A DNA stretch of 37,848 nt, taken from positions 1 to 37,848 of the forward strand of contig JABHWU010000014.1 in NCBI GenBank assembly GCA_018657625.1, read 5' to 3'. Both the position numbers and the translations under genes were made by a program. The notes beneath the pieces were generated by a model. That model was not told the origin of the DNA, did no database searches, and worked only from the letters and a program-made list of their open reading frames with translations. Of this stretch, positions 19,711-28,713 are shown one piece after another; the first letter of the stretch is position 1; each line of letters opens with the position of its first letter. Source of the DNA: Deltaproteobacteria bacterium. GTDB lineage: Bacteria; SAR324; XYD2-FULL-50-16.

Positions 19711-20787
19711 TTAATTAATTATTTTTCCAGATTCAATCTGATAAATATTTCCCAGGCCAATAAACTGGTCTGGAATTGAAGTGGAGGTAATAAAAACCTG
19801 ATTGTTATTTTCAAAAATATGATGAATTGATTTTTCACAAACTGACTCATCTAATTCTGAAAATATATCATCTAAAAGTAACACAGGATAAAAATTTAAT
19901 TCCTGTTTAATAATTTGATTAATACTTAACTGTAAGGCCAGAAATGAAATACGGTACTCACCTTGTGAAAAAGATATTTTATCGTGGATACCATCTCGAG
20001 TCATCCAATAGTTATCTTTATGGGGCCCATAAAATAGAAAACCTTTGGCACATTCAATTTCTTTTTTTGTTGATAGGAATTGAAAAATAATTTCCGGAAC
20101 AGGCTCAATTTTATCTTGAAAATCATTAAAATAACATAATTGTAAGTTTTCAGATCTACCGGTTAATTCCTGATAAATAAGCGGTAACTTATTATTAATC
20201 TGATCCACCAGTTTTTTCCTGGAGGCAATAATTTTTGGTATTAAATCAGATAAAAGTCGATTCCAGATATCCAACTCGTTCATGGATTGTGATTTGAGAA
20301 GGATTGCTTTTTGTTTTCGAATGCGATTATACTCTTTGATCAGTTGAAAATAGGCAGTATCCGTTACGTATAAAATACGATCAAAAAAAGTTCTGCGCTC
20401 TATGGGATATTCTTTGAAACTGGACAACAAATCAGGGGCAAATAGGATTGAAAAAAAATTTCTGATAAATTCAGAAGAAAATCCAAGAATCTTATTGTTG
20501 ATACTAACTTTTTTTCTATCCTGGATAATGGATATTCCAATATTATTGATCACAGATTGCTTTTCCACCTGCATTCGAATATTGGCAGATTCAGATTGAA
20601 ATTGTTTTAATTGATCAATCTTTGGTGTACGAAATGATTTTAGATGGGAGGAAAAATACAGTGATTCAATTAGATTTGTTTTCCCTTGCCCATTTTTTCC
20701 GTAAATAAAATTTAATCCAGAATTGAAACTAGCTTCTAAGTGCTTATAATTCCGATAATTTATCAAAGATAAGGTTTTTATTACCAT
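19711..20787 (-). CDS. recF: DNA replication and repair protein RecF
   Basis: This 358-residue SMC/ABC-type ATPase binds DNA at gaps and helps RecOR load RecA. Walker A is GKNGQGKTN near residues 30-38. The signature SQGEYRISFLALQLS and Walker B LLLDDIFSELDE are in the C-terminal part. Length is typical. The start ATG lies inside the dnaN stop region with a 7-base overlap, so translation is coupled to dnaN. The gene ends about 150 bases before gyrB. Confidence 0.95.
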   Translation of the reverse strand: MVIKTLSLINYRNYKHLEASFNSGLNFIYGKNGQGKTNLIESLYFSSHLKSFRTPKIDQLKQFQSESANIRMQVEKQSVINNIGISIIQDRKKVSINNKILGFSSEFIRNFFSILFAPDLLSSFKEYPIERRTFFDRILYVTDTAYFQLIKEYNRIRKQKAILLKSQSMNELDIWNRLLSDLIPKIIASRKKLVDQINNKLPLIYQELTGRSENLQLCYFNDFQDKIEPVPEIIFQFLSTKKEIECAKGFLFYGPHKDNYWMTRDGIHDKISFSQGEYRISFLALQLSINQIIKQELNFYPVLLLDDIFSELDESVCEKSIHHIFENNNQVFITSTSIPDQFIGLGNIYQIESGKIIN

Positions 20788-21914
20788 TCAATTTGAACAG
20801 GCATCAATATGGTCAGAAAATTCTCCCATTCTTCACAAGTTAATGAAACTGGTGTTACAGTTTTTGAAAAATTGAAATAGATCATATCATCTGGTGAAGA
20901 TTCAAAAGATTGTAATGCTTCCAATAATAATCTGACATTTAAGCCTATATTTACTTCTTCATCATCGTAATCACAGTAAATTTCATCATTTCCTTCACCA
21001 AAATCCAGTTTTTGACTACTGATTAATAATTTTCCATCTTGAAAAGTAAATTTTACAAAAGAATTTGGTTCTCCCTCTGTCAGCGTATGAATAATTCTAA
21101 TCGCATTAATGATTTCATCTTTTGCAATACTAACTTTTATTTTTCCGATAGAAGTTAATAAAGTATCTAAATTTGGAAAATCGGCTTCAATCAAGCGGGT
21201 TTTAAATTTTATTCGTTCGCTTAATACCTGTATTTCATTTTCGTTGAAACATATCGTAATATCTTCTTCGCTTAAAGTCAGAATTTTTTTAATATCCAGC
21301 AGTGCATTTTTGGGAATTATTATGTTTCCCGCAGATTCGATTTTGTTTTCTAAATTGGTAATAAATTGGGCAATACGAAAACCATCGGCACCTAGCCATC
21401 GAATTTGTGTGGATGATAAAATTTGTAAATTTAATCCCATTAAATTTTTACGGGATTCATTTTCACCAATACAGAAAATTGTACGATCAATGGCATTTTT
21501 AAATAGTTGTGCAGGTAATTGAAATTGATTAGTTAGTTCTCTAAATTCAACAACTGGAAATAGTCCCGAATCAATACAGGGTAATTTTACCTGGGAATGA
21601 TCACAGGTAAGAAATACCCAGTTTTGGGGTGTTGAACGGATTTCTACACTGGTTCCTCTAAATTCTTTTGTCAGATTAAAAAGTCTGTATGTATTCATAC
21701 AGAGCTGTCCCGGTTCAACGATTTCAACTGGAAAGTAACCTAAAAATGTTTTATCATAATTGGTAGCTTTAACTTGTAAATAATTTTCACCACTAATCGT
21801 TAATGCTTCTAAAAAAACATTATTAATAACGGATTGGGTTGATGCTTTTGGAGATATGCTTACCACAAGTTGTAATGCCTCTAATAAAATACTTTTTTCT
21901 ATTATTATTTTCAT
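20781..21914 (-). CDS. dnaN: DNA polymerase III beta subunit (sliding clamp)
   Basis: The protein of 377 residues forms the dimeric ring that tethers the replicative polymerase. It shows the three-domain clamp pattern, and the C-terminal part has the usual ending, where MPV precedes the final residues. The start ATG is preceded by GGGAGG. Upstream is a 207-base AT-rich spacer to dnaA. The downstream recF start overlaps the stop. The order dnaA-dnaN-recF-gyrB is the common ancestral bacterial arrangement. Confidence 0.95.
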   Translation of the reverse strand: MKIIIEKSILLEALQLVVSISPKASTQSVINNVFLEALTISGENYLQVKATNYDKTFLGYFPVEIVEPGQLCMNTYRLFNLTKEFRGTSVEIRSTPQNWVFLTCDHSQVKLPCIDSGLFPVVEFRELTNQFQLPAQLFKNAIDRTIFCIGENESRKNLMGLNLQILSSTQIRWLGADGFRIAQFITNLENKIESAGNIIIPKNALLDIKKILTLSEEDITICFNENEIQVLSERIKFKTRLIEADFPNLDTLLTSIGKIKVSIAKDEIINAIRIIHTLTEGEPNSFVKFTFQDGKLLISSQKLDFGEGNDEIYCDYDDEEVNIGLNVRLLLEALQSFESSPDDMIYFNFSKTVTPVSLTCEEWENFLTILMPVQIEW

Positions 21915-22121
21915 AGTAGTAGTAGGGAGGACCTTAATCGTTAGTTATTTTTCAACATATTGATTTAATAAATATTTATTAAAAAAAAGCTGTGTTTAAT
22001 AAAAATAAGAAAGCTGATCAAATATATCTTTTAATACTATTTCCTATTTTGATTGTGTAAAACCTAATCAGCTTAATTAATTTTTAACAGAAAAAACACA
22101 GTAATCTTTATCTATTTGATT
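21915..22121. other. Candidate origin element in dnaA-dnaN spacer
   Basis: The spacer is 207 bases and very AT-rich, with long A/T runs at 21965-21990. Two sites are one mismatch from the DnaA box TGTGNATAA: TGTGTTTAA at 21991-21999 and TGTGTAAAA at 22054-22062. An 8-bp inverted repeat AAGCTGAT/ATCAGCTT (22011-22018, 22067-22074) brackets part of it. Origins commonly lie next to dnaA. No perfect box is present, so this is tentative. Confidence 0.3.
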
Positions 22122-23474
22122 TTATGATAGTTCTTTCATGATTGAACTAATTGTCTGTTTTATTTCCGGATCAATATCGACCCACTCTTTCGTTTTTTTA
22201 CAAGCCTGTAAAACTGTTGTATGATTTTTCCCGCCGAAATGTTTGGCAATTACCGGGTATGACAATCCGGTTATTTCACGTGAAACATACATTGCAATTT
22301 GACGCGATTTTGAAATCTCCTTATCTCTTTTTTCAGACAAAATATCTGTAATTTTGATATTAAATTTCTTACAAACAACTTTAATGATATTTTCAATGGT
22401 TTTAGGATTTTTATCGATATCTAAAACCTCTTTAAGAACGCGTTTTGTGAAATCAAGGGTGATTTCCTGATTTAAAAGAGACCAGCTGGCTTCAAGGTGA
22501 ACCAAAATTCCAAGAATATCACGAACATTATTTTTTACAGATTTGGCAATTAACTCAATAATGTCTTCACTCAAAATCATATTCATCTGTTCAACCTTTG
22601 TCCGGATGATAGCAAATCTGGTTTCGAAATCGGGTCTTCCGATCTGGGCAACCATTCCGGAATTAAATCGATTGACCAATCGTTCTTCTAAATTTTTGAT
22701 TTCTCTGGGATATCGATCAGCTGTTAAAATGATCTGTTTTTTATTTTGAATGAGTTCATTAAATATGTGGAAAAATTCTTCCTGAGTACTTTCCTTGTTT
22801 TCAAGAAATTGAATATCATCAATTAATAATATGTCAATCATTCGGTACTTAGTGCGCACTTCATGGCTTTTTCGGTAACGAATTCCATTGATGACTTCAT
22901 TGGTAAATTCTTCTGAGTTTGTATATTGGATTTTAAAATTTTCACTATTACATTTGACATTGTTGCCAATGGCCTGAATTAAGTGTGTTTTTCCTAAACC
23001 AACATCTCCACAAATAAATAGCGGATTATATTTATTTTCCTGAACGTTGTCACCAACAGCTTGTGCTGCAGCAAATGCAATATCACTGTTACTTCCATTA
23101 ACAAAATTCTGAAAATTCAGATCTGGATTTAAACCATCAGCACCAGCGATGTTTTTATTATTTAAGTTTTCAACAAGGGCTACTTTCTGAGGTTCTACTT
23201 TATCCTTACCGACCTGTAATACCAGTTGAAAATTTTCATTTAAATTATAGGGTTTAAATGATTCCAGGATATGTTTATGTATCATTTTTTGGTGATGATC
23301 CCTTATCCAATTGCAGAAAAATTGATTGATGCCACCGATTGTAACTATGTTTTCATTGAGATTAATTAAAACCAATTTATTGACCCAGGCTTCAACTTCA
23401 TCGATTTCTAATTCCTGAATCAATAGATCGATAAACTGAGTCCAGTTTTTTGATAATTCTTGCAAAGGAATCAT
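22122..23474 (-). CDS. dnaA: Chromosomal replication initiator protein DnaA
   Basis: The 450-residue AAA+ protein binds DnaA boxes at the origin and opens it. Domain I covers about 1-90. The AAA+ domain has Walker A GDVGLGKTH, Walker B LLIDDIQFLENKEST and sensor motifs. The C-terminal DNA-binding helix-turn-helix has GLSYPVIAKHFGGKNHTTVLQA, with the DHTTV-type motif here as NHTTV. Domain II is short. Length is typical. It is the first gene of the minus-strand cluster and is divergent from tsaE. Confidence 0.97.
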   Translation of the reverse strand: MIPLQELSKNWTQFIDLLIQELEIDEVEAWVNKLVLINLNENIVTIGGINQFFCNWIRDHHQKMIHKHILESFKPYNLNENFQLVLQVGKDKVEPQKVALVENLNNKNIAGADGLNPDLNFQNFVNGSNSDIAFAAAQAVGDNVQENKYNPLFICGDVGLGKTHLIQAIGNNVKCNSENFKIQYTNSEEFTNEVINGIRYRKSHEVRTKYRMIDILLIDDIQFLENKESTQEEFFHIFNELIQNKKQIILTADRYPREIKNLEERLVNRFNSGMVAQIGRPDFETRFAIIRTKVEQMNMILSEDIIELIAKSVKNNVRDILGILVHLEASWSLLNQEITLDFTKRVLKEVLDIDKNPKTIENIIKVVCKKFNIKITDILSEKRDKEISKSRQIAMYVSREITGLSYPVIAKHFGGKNHTTVLQACKKTKEWVDIDPEIKQTISSIMKELS

Positions 23475-23606
23475 AATAATATAGTTATTAATTACAATAT
23501 GTTATACTTAAATAAGTTGATAAAATAAAAAATAAACTTAAGACTACCTTAATATAGATCAGAAGTTAAGTATGAATTAAAAATTATGTTAAATTGATAA
23601 CTACAA
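23475..23606. other. Divergent dnaA/tsaE spacer, strand-switch point
   Basis: This spacer is 132 bases and about 80% A+T. The motif ATACTTAA or a close variant occurs three times in both orientations (near 23505, 23535 and 23567). No DnaA box with fewer than two mismatches is seen. Gene orientation flips here: genes to the left are mainly minus, genes to the right mainly plus. It carries the dnaA promoter and possibly part of the origin. Confidence 0.35.
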
Positions 23607-24026
23607 ATGGAATTAAAAGAGATAATAGATTTATTGCATTCTGAATTAGAAAACAATACTCAACTTAATATTGGTTTGATTGGGGATTTAGGTAGCGGAA
23701 AAACATTTCTTGTTAAAAAACTGTTGGAAACTATAAATCCTCTGTTGGAAAACCAAGTTAGTAGTCCAACATATAATATTTGTAATATTTATCAATTTGA
23801 AAATACAATAATCCATCATTTTGATTTATATCGTATTGAAAATGAAGAAGAATTATATGAAGTTGATATCTGGGAAAGTATTGAAGGATCTGAAAATATT
23901 ACCTTTATTGAATGGGTAGATATGTTTTCCCAAATCAAACATAAGTGTGATATCATTGTCTCTATTGAAATAATGGAACAGGAAAATCGAAAATATAGGG
24001 TGGATACAAATAATGAAAATAAATAG
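23607..24026 (+). CDS. tsaE: tRNA threonylcarbamoyladenosine synthesis ATPase TsaE
   Basis: This 139-residue P-loop protein works with TsaB, TsaC and TsaD to make t6A37 in ANN-decoding tRNAs. Walker A is GDLGSGKTFLVK at about 26-37. SSPTYNICNIY and HHFDLYRI, then the EELYEVDIWE block and FIEWVDMF, are all family motifs. Length is typical (about 140-160). The next gene (ITPA-like) overlaps its end by 14 bases, so the two are translationally coupled. Confidence 0.93.
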   Translation: MELKEIIDLLHSELENNTQLNIGLIGDLGSGKTFLVKKLLETINPLLENQVSSPTYNICNIYQFENTIIHHFDLYRIENEEELYEVDIWESIEGSENITFIEWVDMFSQIKHKCDIIVSIEIMEQENRKYRVDTNNENK

Positions 24027-24585
24027 CCTATTGTTAATAACTGGTAATGCCGGAAAGTTAGAAGAATTTAAAACACTTCTGAATATTCCAGGATTCAAAA
24101 TGAATTATAAATCATTAGATGTAACGGAAATACAAAGTCTGGATATCGAAGAAATTGGACATTTTAAAACAAATGCCGTATTAGAATGTGTTCAGGAAAT
24201 AAATGACTATGATGCTGTTATCACAGATGATACAAGTCTATCTTGTATGGCTTTGAATGGATTACCAGGACCGCTGATAAAATGGTTTTTAAAATCGATT
24301 GGAAGAGAAGGAATATTAGAACTCGTTAATAATAAAGATAATACAACTATTGCAACATGTTTGTTAACATTAGGTATTTTAAAAAATCGCCAGATTATAC
24401 AGTTTCAGGGAGATGTTAAGGGTAAACTGGTTTCTCCCCAAGGAAACAGGGGATTTGGGTGGGATCAGATCTTTTTACCAGATGGGTTTGATAAATCATA
24501 TGGTGAAATGGATCCGGATAAAAAAAATGCCATTAGTCACCGGGCATTAGCCGTACAAAAATTTAGGGAATGGCTGCTAAACTAA
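24013..24585 (+). CDS. Inosine/XTP triphosphate pyrophosphatase, ITPA-like
   Basis: The 190-residue HAM1/RdgB-family enzyme hydrolyses ITP, dITP and XTP to the monophosphates and so keeps these bases out of DNA and RNA. The N-terminal LITGNAGKLEEFKTLL is the substrate-binding start. The central block GLPGPLIKWFLKSIG and the C-terminal GWDQIFLPDG, EMDPDKKNAISHRALA resemble eukaryotic ITPA more than the usual bacterial RdgB (which has GVYSARYAG at the central block). Start ATG at 24013 overlaps tsaE by 14 bases. Family assignment is secure; the closer tie to ITPA is from motif reading. Confidence 0.9.
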   Translation: MKINSLLLITGNAGKLEEFKTLLNIPGFKMNYKSLDVTEIQSLDIEEIGHFKTNAVLECVQEINDYDAVITDDTSLSCMALNGLPGPLIKWFLKSIGREGILELVNNKDNTTIATCLLTLGILKNRQIIQFQGDVKGKLVSPQGNRGFGWDQIFLPDGFDKSYGEMDPDKKNAISHRALAVQKFREWLLN

Positions 24586-24716
24586 TTTGAGTTACTTAAA
24601 AACACGCTAATTTTCAGGTTTCTGATAGTGTTTTTTCTATAATTCAGTTAGTTTGATGTTTTATAAAACAATAACAAATTTATAAGTGTAAAAAATGGGT
24701 TTCTAAAATAATGAAT

Positions 24717-24890
24717 CTATCCCTTTTTTTCAAATACCTGACAATGGGTTCCTGACGCTTTATAAACTGAAATCGAAGGCATAACAGCCGACTTAAAATT
24801 CCACTTTTTACAACCATAGGGATGTTTCTTTTCCCAGGTAATATAATAATGTTTACATTGACCACATATAGGTCTTTGTGGAGTGTTCAT
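24717..24890 (-). CDS. Small Cys-rich conserved-looking protein (57 aa)
   Basis: An ATG at 24890 opens a 57-residue frame ending with TAG at 24717-24719. It reads CGQCKHYYITWEKKHPYGC in the N-terminal half, then NFKSAVMPSISVYKASG and THCQVFEKKG. The four cysteines (C9, C12, C27, C50) and the aromatic, Trp and Gly positions resemble a small putative zinc-binding protein that I recall from several bacterial lineages, of unknown function. It is encoded opposite to its neighbours rdgB-like and the flavin oxidoreductase. The start is supported only by the motif placement; no clear Shine-Dalgarno is seen. Confidence 0.75.
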   Translation of the reverse strand: MNTPQRPICGQCKHYYITWEKKHPYGCKKWNFKSAVMPSISVYKASGTHCQVFEKKG

Positions 24891-25017
24891 AAATTCCGAA
24901 AAATTAATTTAAGATATTATCAATTTGAATTAGGGATTTTATGCAGAACCATAAAAAGATGTAAAGTATCTCATTAGTAAAATAATCTTATCATATATTC
25001 ATTAAACAGAGGTTAGC

Positions 25018-25992
25018 ATGTCTTTATTTGAAACTTTCAAAATTGGAAATAAACGGGCAAAAAATAGGATTCTGGTTCCACCTTATCAAGATGATATGGC
25101 CCAGAGAGATGGTAAAGTGTCGCATACCATTTTTGAGCACTTAATGAGACTGGTCAGGGAAGGTGCCGGTGTTGTTGTTTTTAATTCTGCATATGTTACC
25201 CGGCAGGGAAAATCCAGTCCTTTTCAACTGGGTATCGCTGAAGAAGATCATTTAGCAGGTTTAAAAAATCTGGTGACCCATATTAAAGCAGAAGGTGTTA
25301 TTACTGGTATTCGTTTATCCCATGCCGGTGCAAAAACTTCTGAAAGAGTGTGTGGTGAGCAGCCTATCGGACCTTCTTCTATTAATTTTGGTAAAGATTT
25401 TGACTTAAGTCGTCCCTTTGATGAAGACGACGTTGAAGAGTTATGTTTGTTCTATGCGCATGCAATTGAACGCGCTGAAGAAGCTGGTTTTGATTTTGTA
25501 GAATTAAATGGTGCACAGCAACAACTATTAGATCAATGTTTGCACCCTCGACATAATAACAGAGAAGATCGTTTCGGTGGGAAACTGGAAAATCGTTTAA
25601 GGTTAGCCACAATGCTGGTGAAAGCCATGAAAGAGAGAATAAAAAATCGCCTAATGGTGGGTTATTTCTTTTCCATTCATGATAAGCTGGAAGATGGATT
25701 CAATGCTAAACATCTAAAATCTATGATTAAAATACTAGAAGATGCTGGTGTTGATATGTTTCATCCGATTACGATTCATGTTATGAATAAATTTTTTGAT
25801 AGTGAAGAAACATTATTGGAATGGGTCTCTAAGTTTACAGAAAAATCTATCATTGTTGAAGGCAATATTAAATCTACACAGGTATTAAAAGAAGTTTTAG
25901 CCATCGATAAAGCGACCATGTATGGTATTGATAAAGCTTTATTTGCAAGGCCTAACTGGTATCAGTTTCTTCAAAAAAAGATTTCAGGATAA
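25018..25992 (+). CDS. NADH:flavin oxidoreductase / old yellow enzyme family
   Basis: This 324-residue TIM-barrel protein binds FMN and reduces an unknown enone-type substrate. The N-terminal FKIGNKRAKNRILVPPY, RLSHAGAK near 102-109 and the LHPRHNNREDRFGG block near 179-192 are family motifs, as is the C-terminal GNIKSTQVLKEVL. The usual HGAHGYLL segment reads NGAQQQLLDQ, losing the His that normally lies in that block. The protein is short, without the extra iron-sulfur/NAD domain of the large members. AGAGGT precedes the ATG by four bases. It is transcribed with rnb, 33 bases downstream, and may share an operon with it. Confidence 0.85.
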   Translation: MSLFETFKIGNKRAKNRILVPPYQDDMAQRDGKVSHTIFEHLMRLVREGAGVVVFNSAYVTRQGKSSPFQLGIAEEDHLAGLKNLVTHIKAEGVITGIRLSHAGAKTSERVCGEQPIGPSSINFGKDFDLSRPFDEDDVEELCLFYAHAIERAEEAGFDFVELNGAQQQLLDQCLHPRHNNREDRFGGKLENRLRLATMLVKAMKERIKNRLMVGYFFSIHDKLEDGFNAKHLKSMIKILEDAGVDMFHPITIHVMNKFFDSEETLLEWVSKFTEKSIIVEGNIKSTQVLKEVLAIDKATMYGIDKALFARPNWYQFLQKKISG

Positions 25993-26025
25993 TGATGATT
26001 TTATTGGTTTTGTATATTTAATGTT

Positions 26026-28017
26026 ATGAGTCATCAATACTGTCTTTTTTATAAGAATAGTAAGCTGCAATTTGGTTGGATTCAGGAAATTCGGAAGAAT
26101 AAGCTGGTTGTAGTACCAACACAAGGTAAAGAGTTTAACTGTTCTCCGAAACAGACCGAATACATTTGGAATGGTGCTGATCAGACAGATGTTGTAGAGG
26201 CTAATGAATATCTGTTAAAACAGATTAATTTGGTTGAGAAACAGCGACAACAATTAGATATTTCAACGATTCATGAATTGTGTGAAATCAATCATGCTTA
26301 TTCCATTGAAGATTTAGCCTCAGATTTTTTGGATGACCCGGAAAACGGTTGGCACCGGGTAGCCCTCCTCTTAGAAATTAAAAATAACACCTTACTATAT
26401 CAACAAAAGAAAAGTGATTTTTTTGCCAGAAGCCCAGAAGATATTGAAAAGCTGGAAGAACAAACCCAGAAAGAACAAGAAAAGAAAACTCAAAAGATAA
26501 CAGAACAAAACTGGGCTGACCTCTTAATCAACGGTAGTACACCTGAAGTTTCATCGGAAGATTCAGAACTCTGGCAGAAATTTCAATTAAGGCTCCTCAA
26601 TTTTCTGATTCATTGGCAGCGATCTGAAGAAAAGCAATATTTTAGTGAAATGTTTCGTTGTAATTTGAATGATCAGAGTGTGGCGGAACGTTCGATTATC
26701 AATTGCCTGAAACTAACAGATCATCCAATATCCTGGGGAAAATTGATACTGGTTCGAGCATCAATTGTCTTGGAATTTGGGGCGCGGGAATTGGAGATTT
26801 CAGAGAAAATAAAATCAGGGGATATCTGGAAGAATCGTTTTAAAACTGAAACCAAAGATCAAAGGTATTTAGAGACATTTACCGTTGATAATGAAGAGAC
26901 AAAAGATTTTGATGATGCTTTAAGTTGGGAAGTTCTAGGTGATTTAACGCTATTGAGAATTCATATCGCTGATGTTGCTTCATTTATTCATAAATCCCAC
27001 GAGTTGTTTGAGATAGTATCTAGTCGAATTTCATCTGTTTATACCATAAAAGATGTTTATCCGATGTTTGTGCCATCATTATCTGAGTCTTTTTTTTCAC
27101 TGTCTCAGGGGCAGGATCGATCTGTAATCACCTACGAAATTAAAATTAATTCCTCAAACGAAATTGAGTCAACCAGCATTTATCGATCAATAATCAATGT
27201 TAACCAAAACTACTCGTACTTAGAAATTGATCGTTTATTGAATCAATCTGATTCTTTTTGGTCACATTTGTTGGATTTTTGTATTGATTTAAAAAATAAA
27301 CGAATTGAAAATGGCTGCCTAGATATAGATCGACTGGAGGTTAAACTCGATATTTCCGATCCGGACCATATTAATATCAATACAGTCCGTGAAAATACGC
27401 CGGCGTCACTGATTATTGAGGAATTGGCCATTTATACCAATTATCTGGCTGCCCATTATTGTTCTGTAAATGATTTGCTTTGTTTGTATCGAAATCAACC
27501 CCCTTATTCCGTTTGTAAAAACCTGGAAGAAGGCGTTAAGCCGACCTTAAAGGATATACAGATTCAACCGGCGCATATTGGGTTGACAGCAGATGGCCAT
27601 TCAGCTCTGGGGTTAGCTTGTTATGCTCAGGCAACGTCTCCCATTAGACGGTTCGTGGATTTGGTGAATCAAAATGTAATTTTAACCCATTTATCCAGTC
27701 AAGAGGAAGGTTTTGACGAAGATGAACTATTATTGTGGGCTAAAAGAGGGGAGGAAATCCAGCGTGAATATACTATTTTGGAAAGAAGTCTGCTGGAGCA
27801 CTGGAAAATAAAATATATTGCGCAAAATAGAGATAAAACTTATTCCGCTCAGTTTATTCGCTATCTGAAAAATAGAAAAGCTCTGATTAATCTGACAGAG
27901 CTTCAGTTATTTATTGAAGCAGATCTTCCAAATATTCAGGCTACACCGGAATTTGAGGCTTTAGTTGAATCTGTCCAACCTGACTACAATCGGGTAATTC
28001 TTCGAAAAAAAGAATAA
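26026..28017 (+). CDS. RNB-domain exoribonuclease (RNase II/R family)
   Basis: The 663-residue enzyme degrades RNA 3' to 5' with magnesium. The RNB catalytic domain (about 275-600) carries TVDNEETKDFDDAL with the acidic metal ligands, then IHIADVASFI, and the late ATSPIRRFVDLVNQ. The N-terminal 270 residues hold a small beta-barrel-like start and a helical region. The C-terminal S1 part is short and divergent. The overall size is closer to the shorter RNase II-like forms seen in cyanobacteria and plastids than to RNase R (above 700). The gene ends 15 bases before the convergent yggT stop. Confidence 0.9.
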   Translation: MSHQYCLFYKNSKLQFGWIQEIRKNKLVVVPTQGKEFNCSPKQTEYIWNGADQTDVVEANEYLLKQINLVEKQRQQLDISTIHELCEINHAYSIEDLASDFLDDPENGWHRVALLLEIKNNTLLYQQKKSDFFARSPEDIEKLEEQTQKEQEKKTQKITEQNWADLLINGSTPEVSSEDSELWQKFQLRLLNFLIHWQRSEEKQYFSEMFRCNLNDQSVAERSIINCLKLTDHPISWGKLILVRASIVLEFGARELEISEKIKSGDIWKNRFKTETKDQRYLETFTVDNEETKDFDDALSWEVLGDLTLLRIHIADVASFIHKSHELFEIVSSRISSVYTIKDVYPMFVPSLSESFFSLSQGQDRSVITYEIKINSSNEIESTSIYRSIINVNQNYSYLEIDRLLNQSDSFWSHLLDFCIDLKNKRIENGCLDIDRLEVKLDISDPDHININTVRENTPASLIIEELAIYTNYLAAHYCSVNDLLCLYRNQPPYSVCKNLEEGVKPTLKDIQIQPAHIGLTADGHSALGLACYAQATSPIRRFVDLVNQNVILTHLSSQEEGFDEDELLLWAKRGEEIQREYTILERSLLEHWKIKYIAQNRDKTYSAQFIRYLKNRKALINLTELQLFIEADLPNIQATPEFEALVESVQPDYNRVILRKKE

Positions 28018-28032
28018 AAACCCTATCTGCTA

Positions 28033-28320
28033 TTAATACTGCATTAAATAGGCTTCAATATTTCCGATCAGCAACCGTTGTACAATCTGAATTAGAAAGA
28101 TAGCAATGATCGGTGATAGATCTAATCCTGCAATAGGAGGAATAATTCTCTGAATGGGATCTAATATTTTGGAAGTTATTCGATTAATAAACCGAACTAT
28201 AGGGTTATAAGGGTCCGGTCGAAACCATGACATGAGTGCTCTAACTATAATTAGTATGATTAACAAATTAAATAGGGCATTGATCACATCAATTAAAGAA
28301 AACAGAAAATTTTGATTCAT
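28033..28320 (-). CDS. YggT-family membrane protein
   Basis: The 95-residue protein has two transmembrane segments (about 8-28 and 67-90) separated by SWFRPDPYNPIVRFINRITSKILDP (split: SWFRPDPYNPIVRF then INRITSKILDP), the hallmark of YggT/Ycf19 proteins. These proteins are thought to affect membrane protein or cell-envelope organisation; the molecular role is not known. It follows the OsmC-like gene by three bases on the same strand, so the two are co-transcribed. Confidence 0.9.
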   Translation of the reverse strand: MNQNFLFSLIDVINALFNLLIILIIVRALMSWFRPDPYNPIVRFINRITSKILDPIQRIIPPIAGLDLSPIIAIFLIQIVQRLLIGNIEAYLMQY

Positions 28321-28323
28321 AAT

Positions 28324-28713
28324 TTATATAATACTAATGTCGATGTTTGGTCCAAAATTGATAGTGTTTTTAACGGAGCATAGATTGACTGATTTTATCA
28401 AAGCCTGATGATATTTCTTAGGAAAACTATTAGGTAAATTGAAAGTAATTTTTATATTTTCAGCCCTTTTTTTTTCCATATTAAAATCATCTGATAACTT
28501 AATTTCAATGCCTTCCATAGATATGTCACGGGTTTGACAAAATTTTAGTGCGTAATATCCTGCACAGGTACCTATCGCCCCTAGAAATAGTGTAAAGGGT
28601 TCAGGTGCAGATGCCTCGCCGCCACCTGCTATGGATTGATCTGTTTTTAAAATGAACTCATTGGCATGGGCGTTAATTTTTAACCCACCTTCAAATGATA
28701 TTTTTACGTCCAT
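28324..28713 (-). CDS. OsmC-like peroxidase/redox protein
   Basis: The 129-residue protein is an OsmC/Ohr-fold member, likely a thiol-dependent hydroperoxide reductase. Two conserved cysteines appear as GTCAGYYALKF (peroxidatic-type Cys near 52) and VNLCSVKNTI (near 114). The AHANEFILKTDQ start is typical of the YhfA-like subgroup. It leads the pair with yggT. A small acidic patch is unremarkable. Physiological substrate is unknown. Confidence 0.88.
   Translation of the reverse strand: MDVKISFEGGLKINAHANEFILKTDQSIAGGGEASAPEPFTLFLGAIGTCAGYYALKFCQTRDISMEGIEIKLSDDFNMEKKRAENIKITFNLPNSFPKKYHQALIKSVNLCSVKNTINFGPNIDISII

Noticed and set aside
23475..23606. DnaA boxes in the dnaA/tsaE spacer
   Set aside because: Best matches have two or more mismatches; only the dnaA-dnaN spacer has one-mismatch sites.
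24680..24865. 61-codon minus-strand frame
   Set aside because: It overlaps the 57-residue Cys-rich gene in another frame and has no protein-like pattern.
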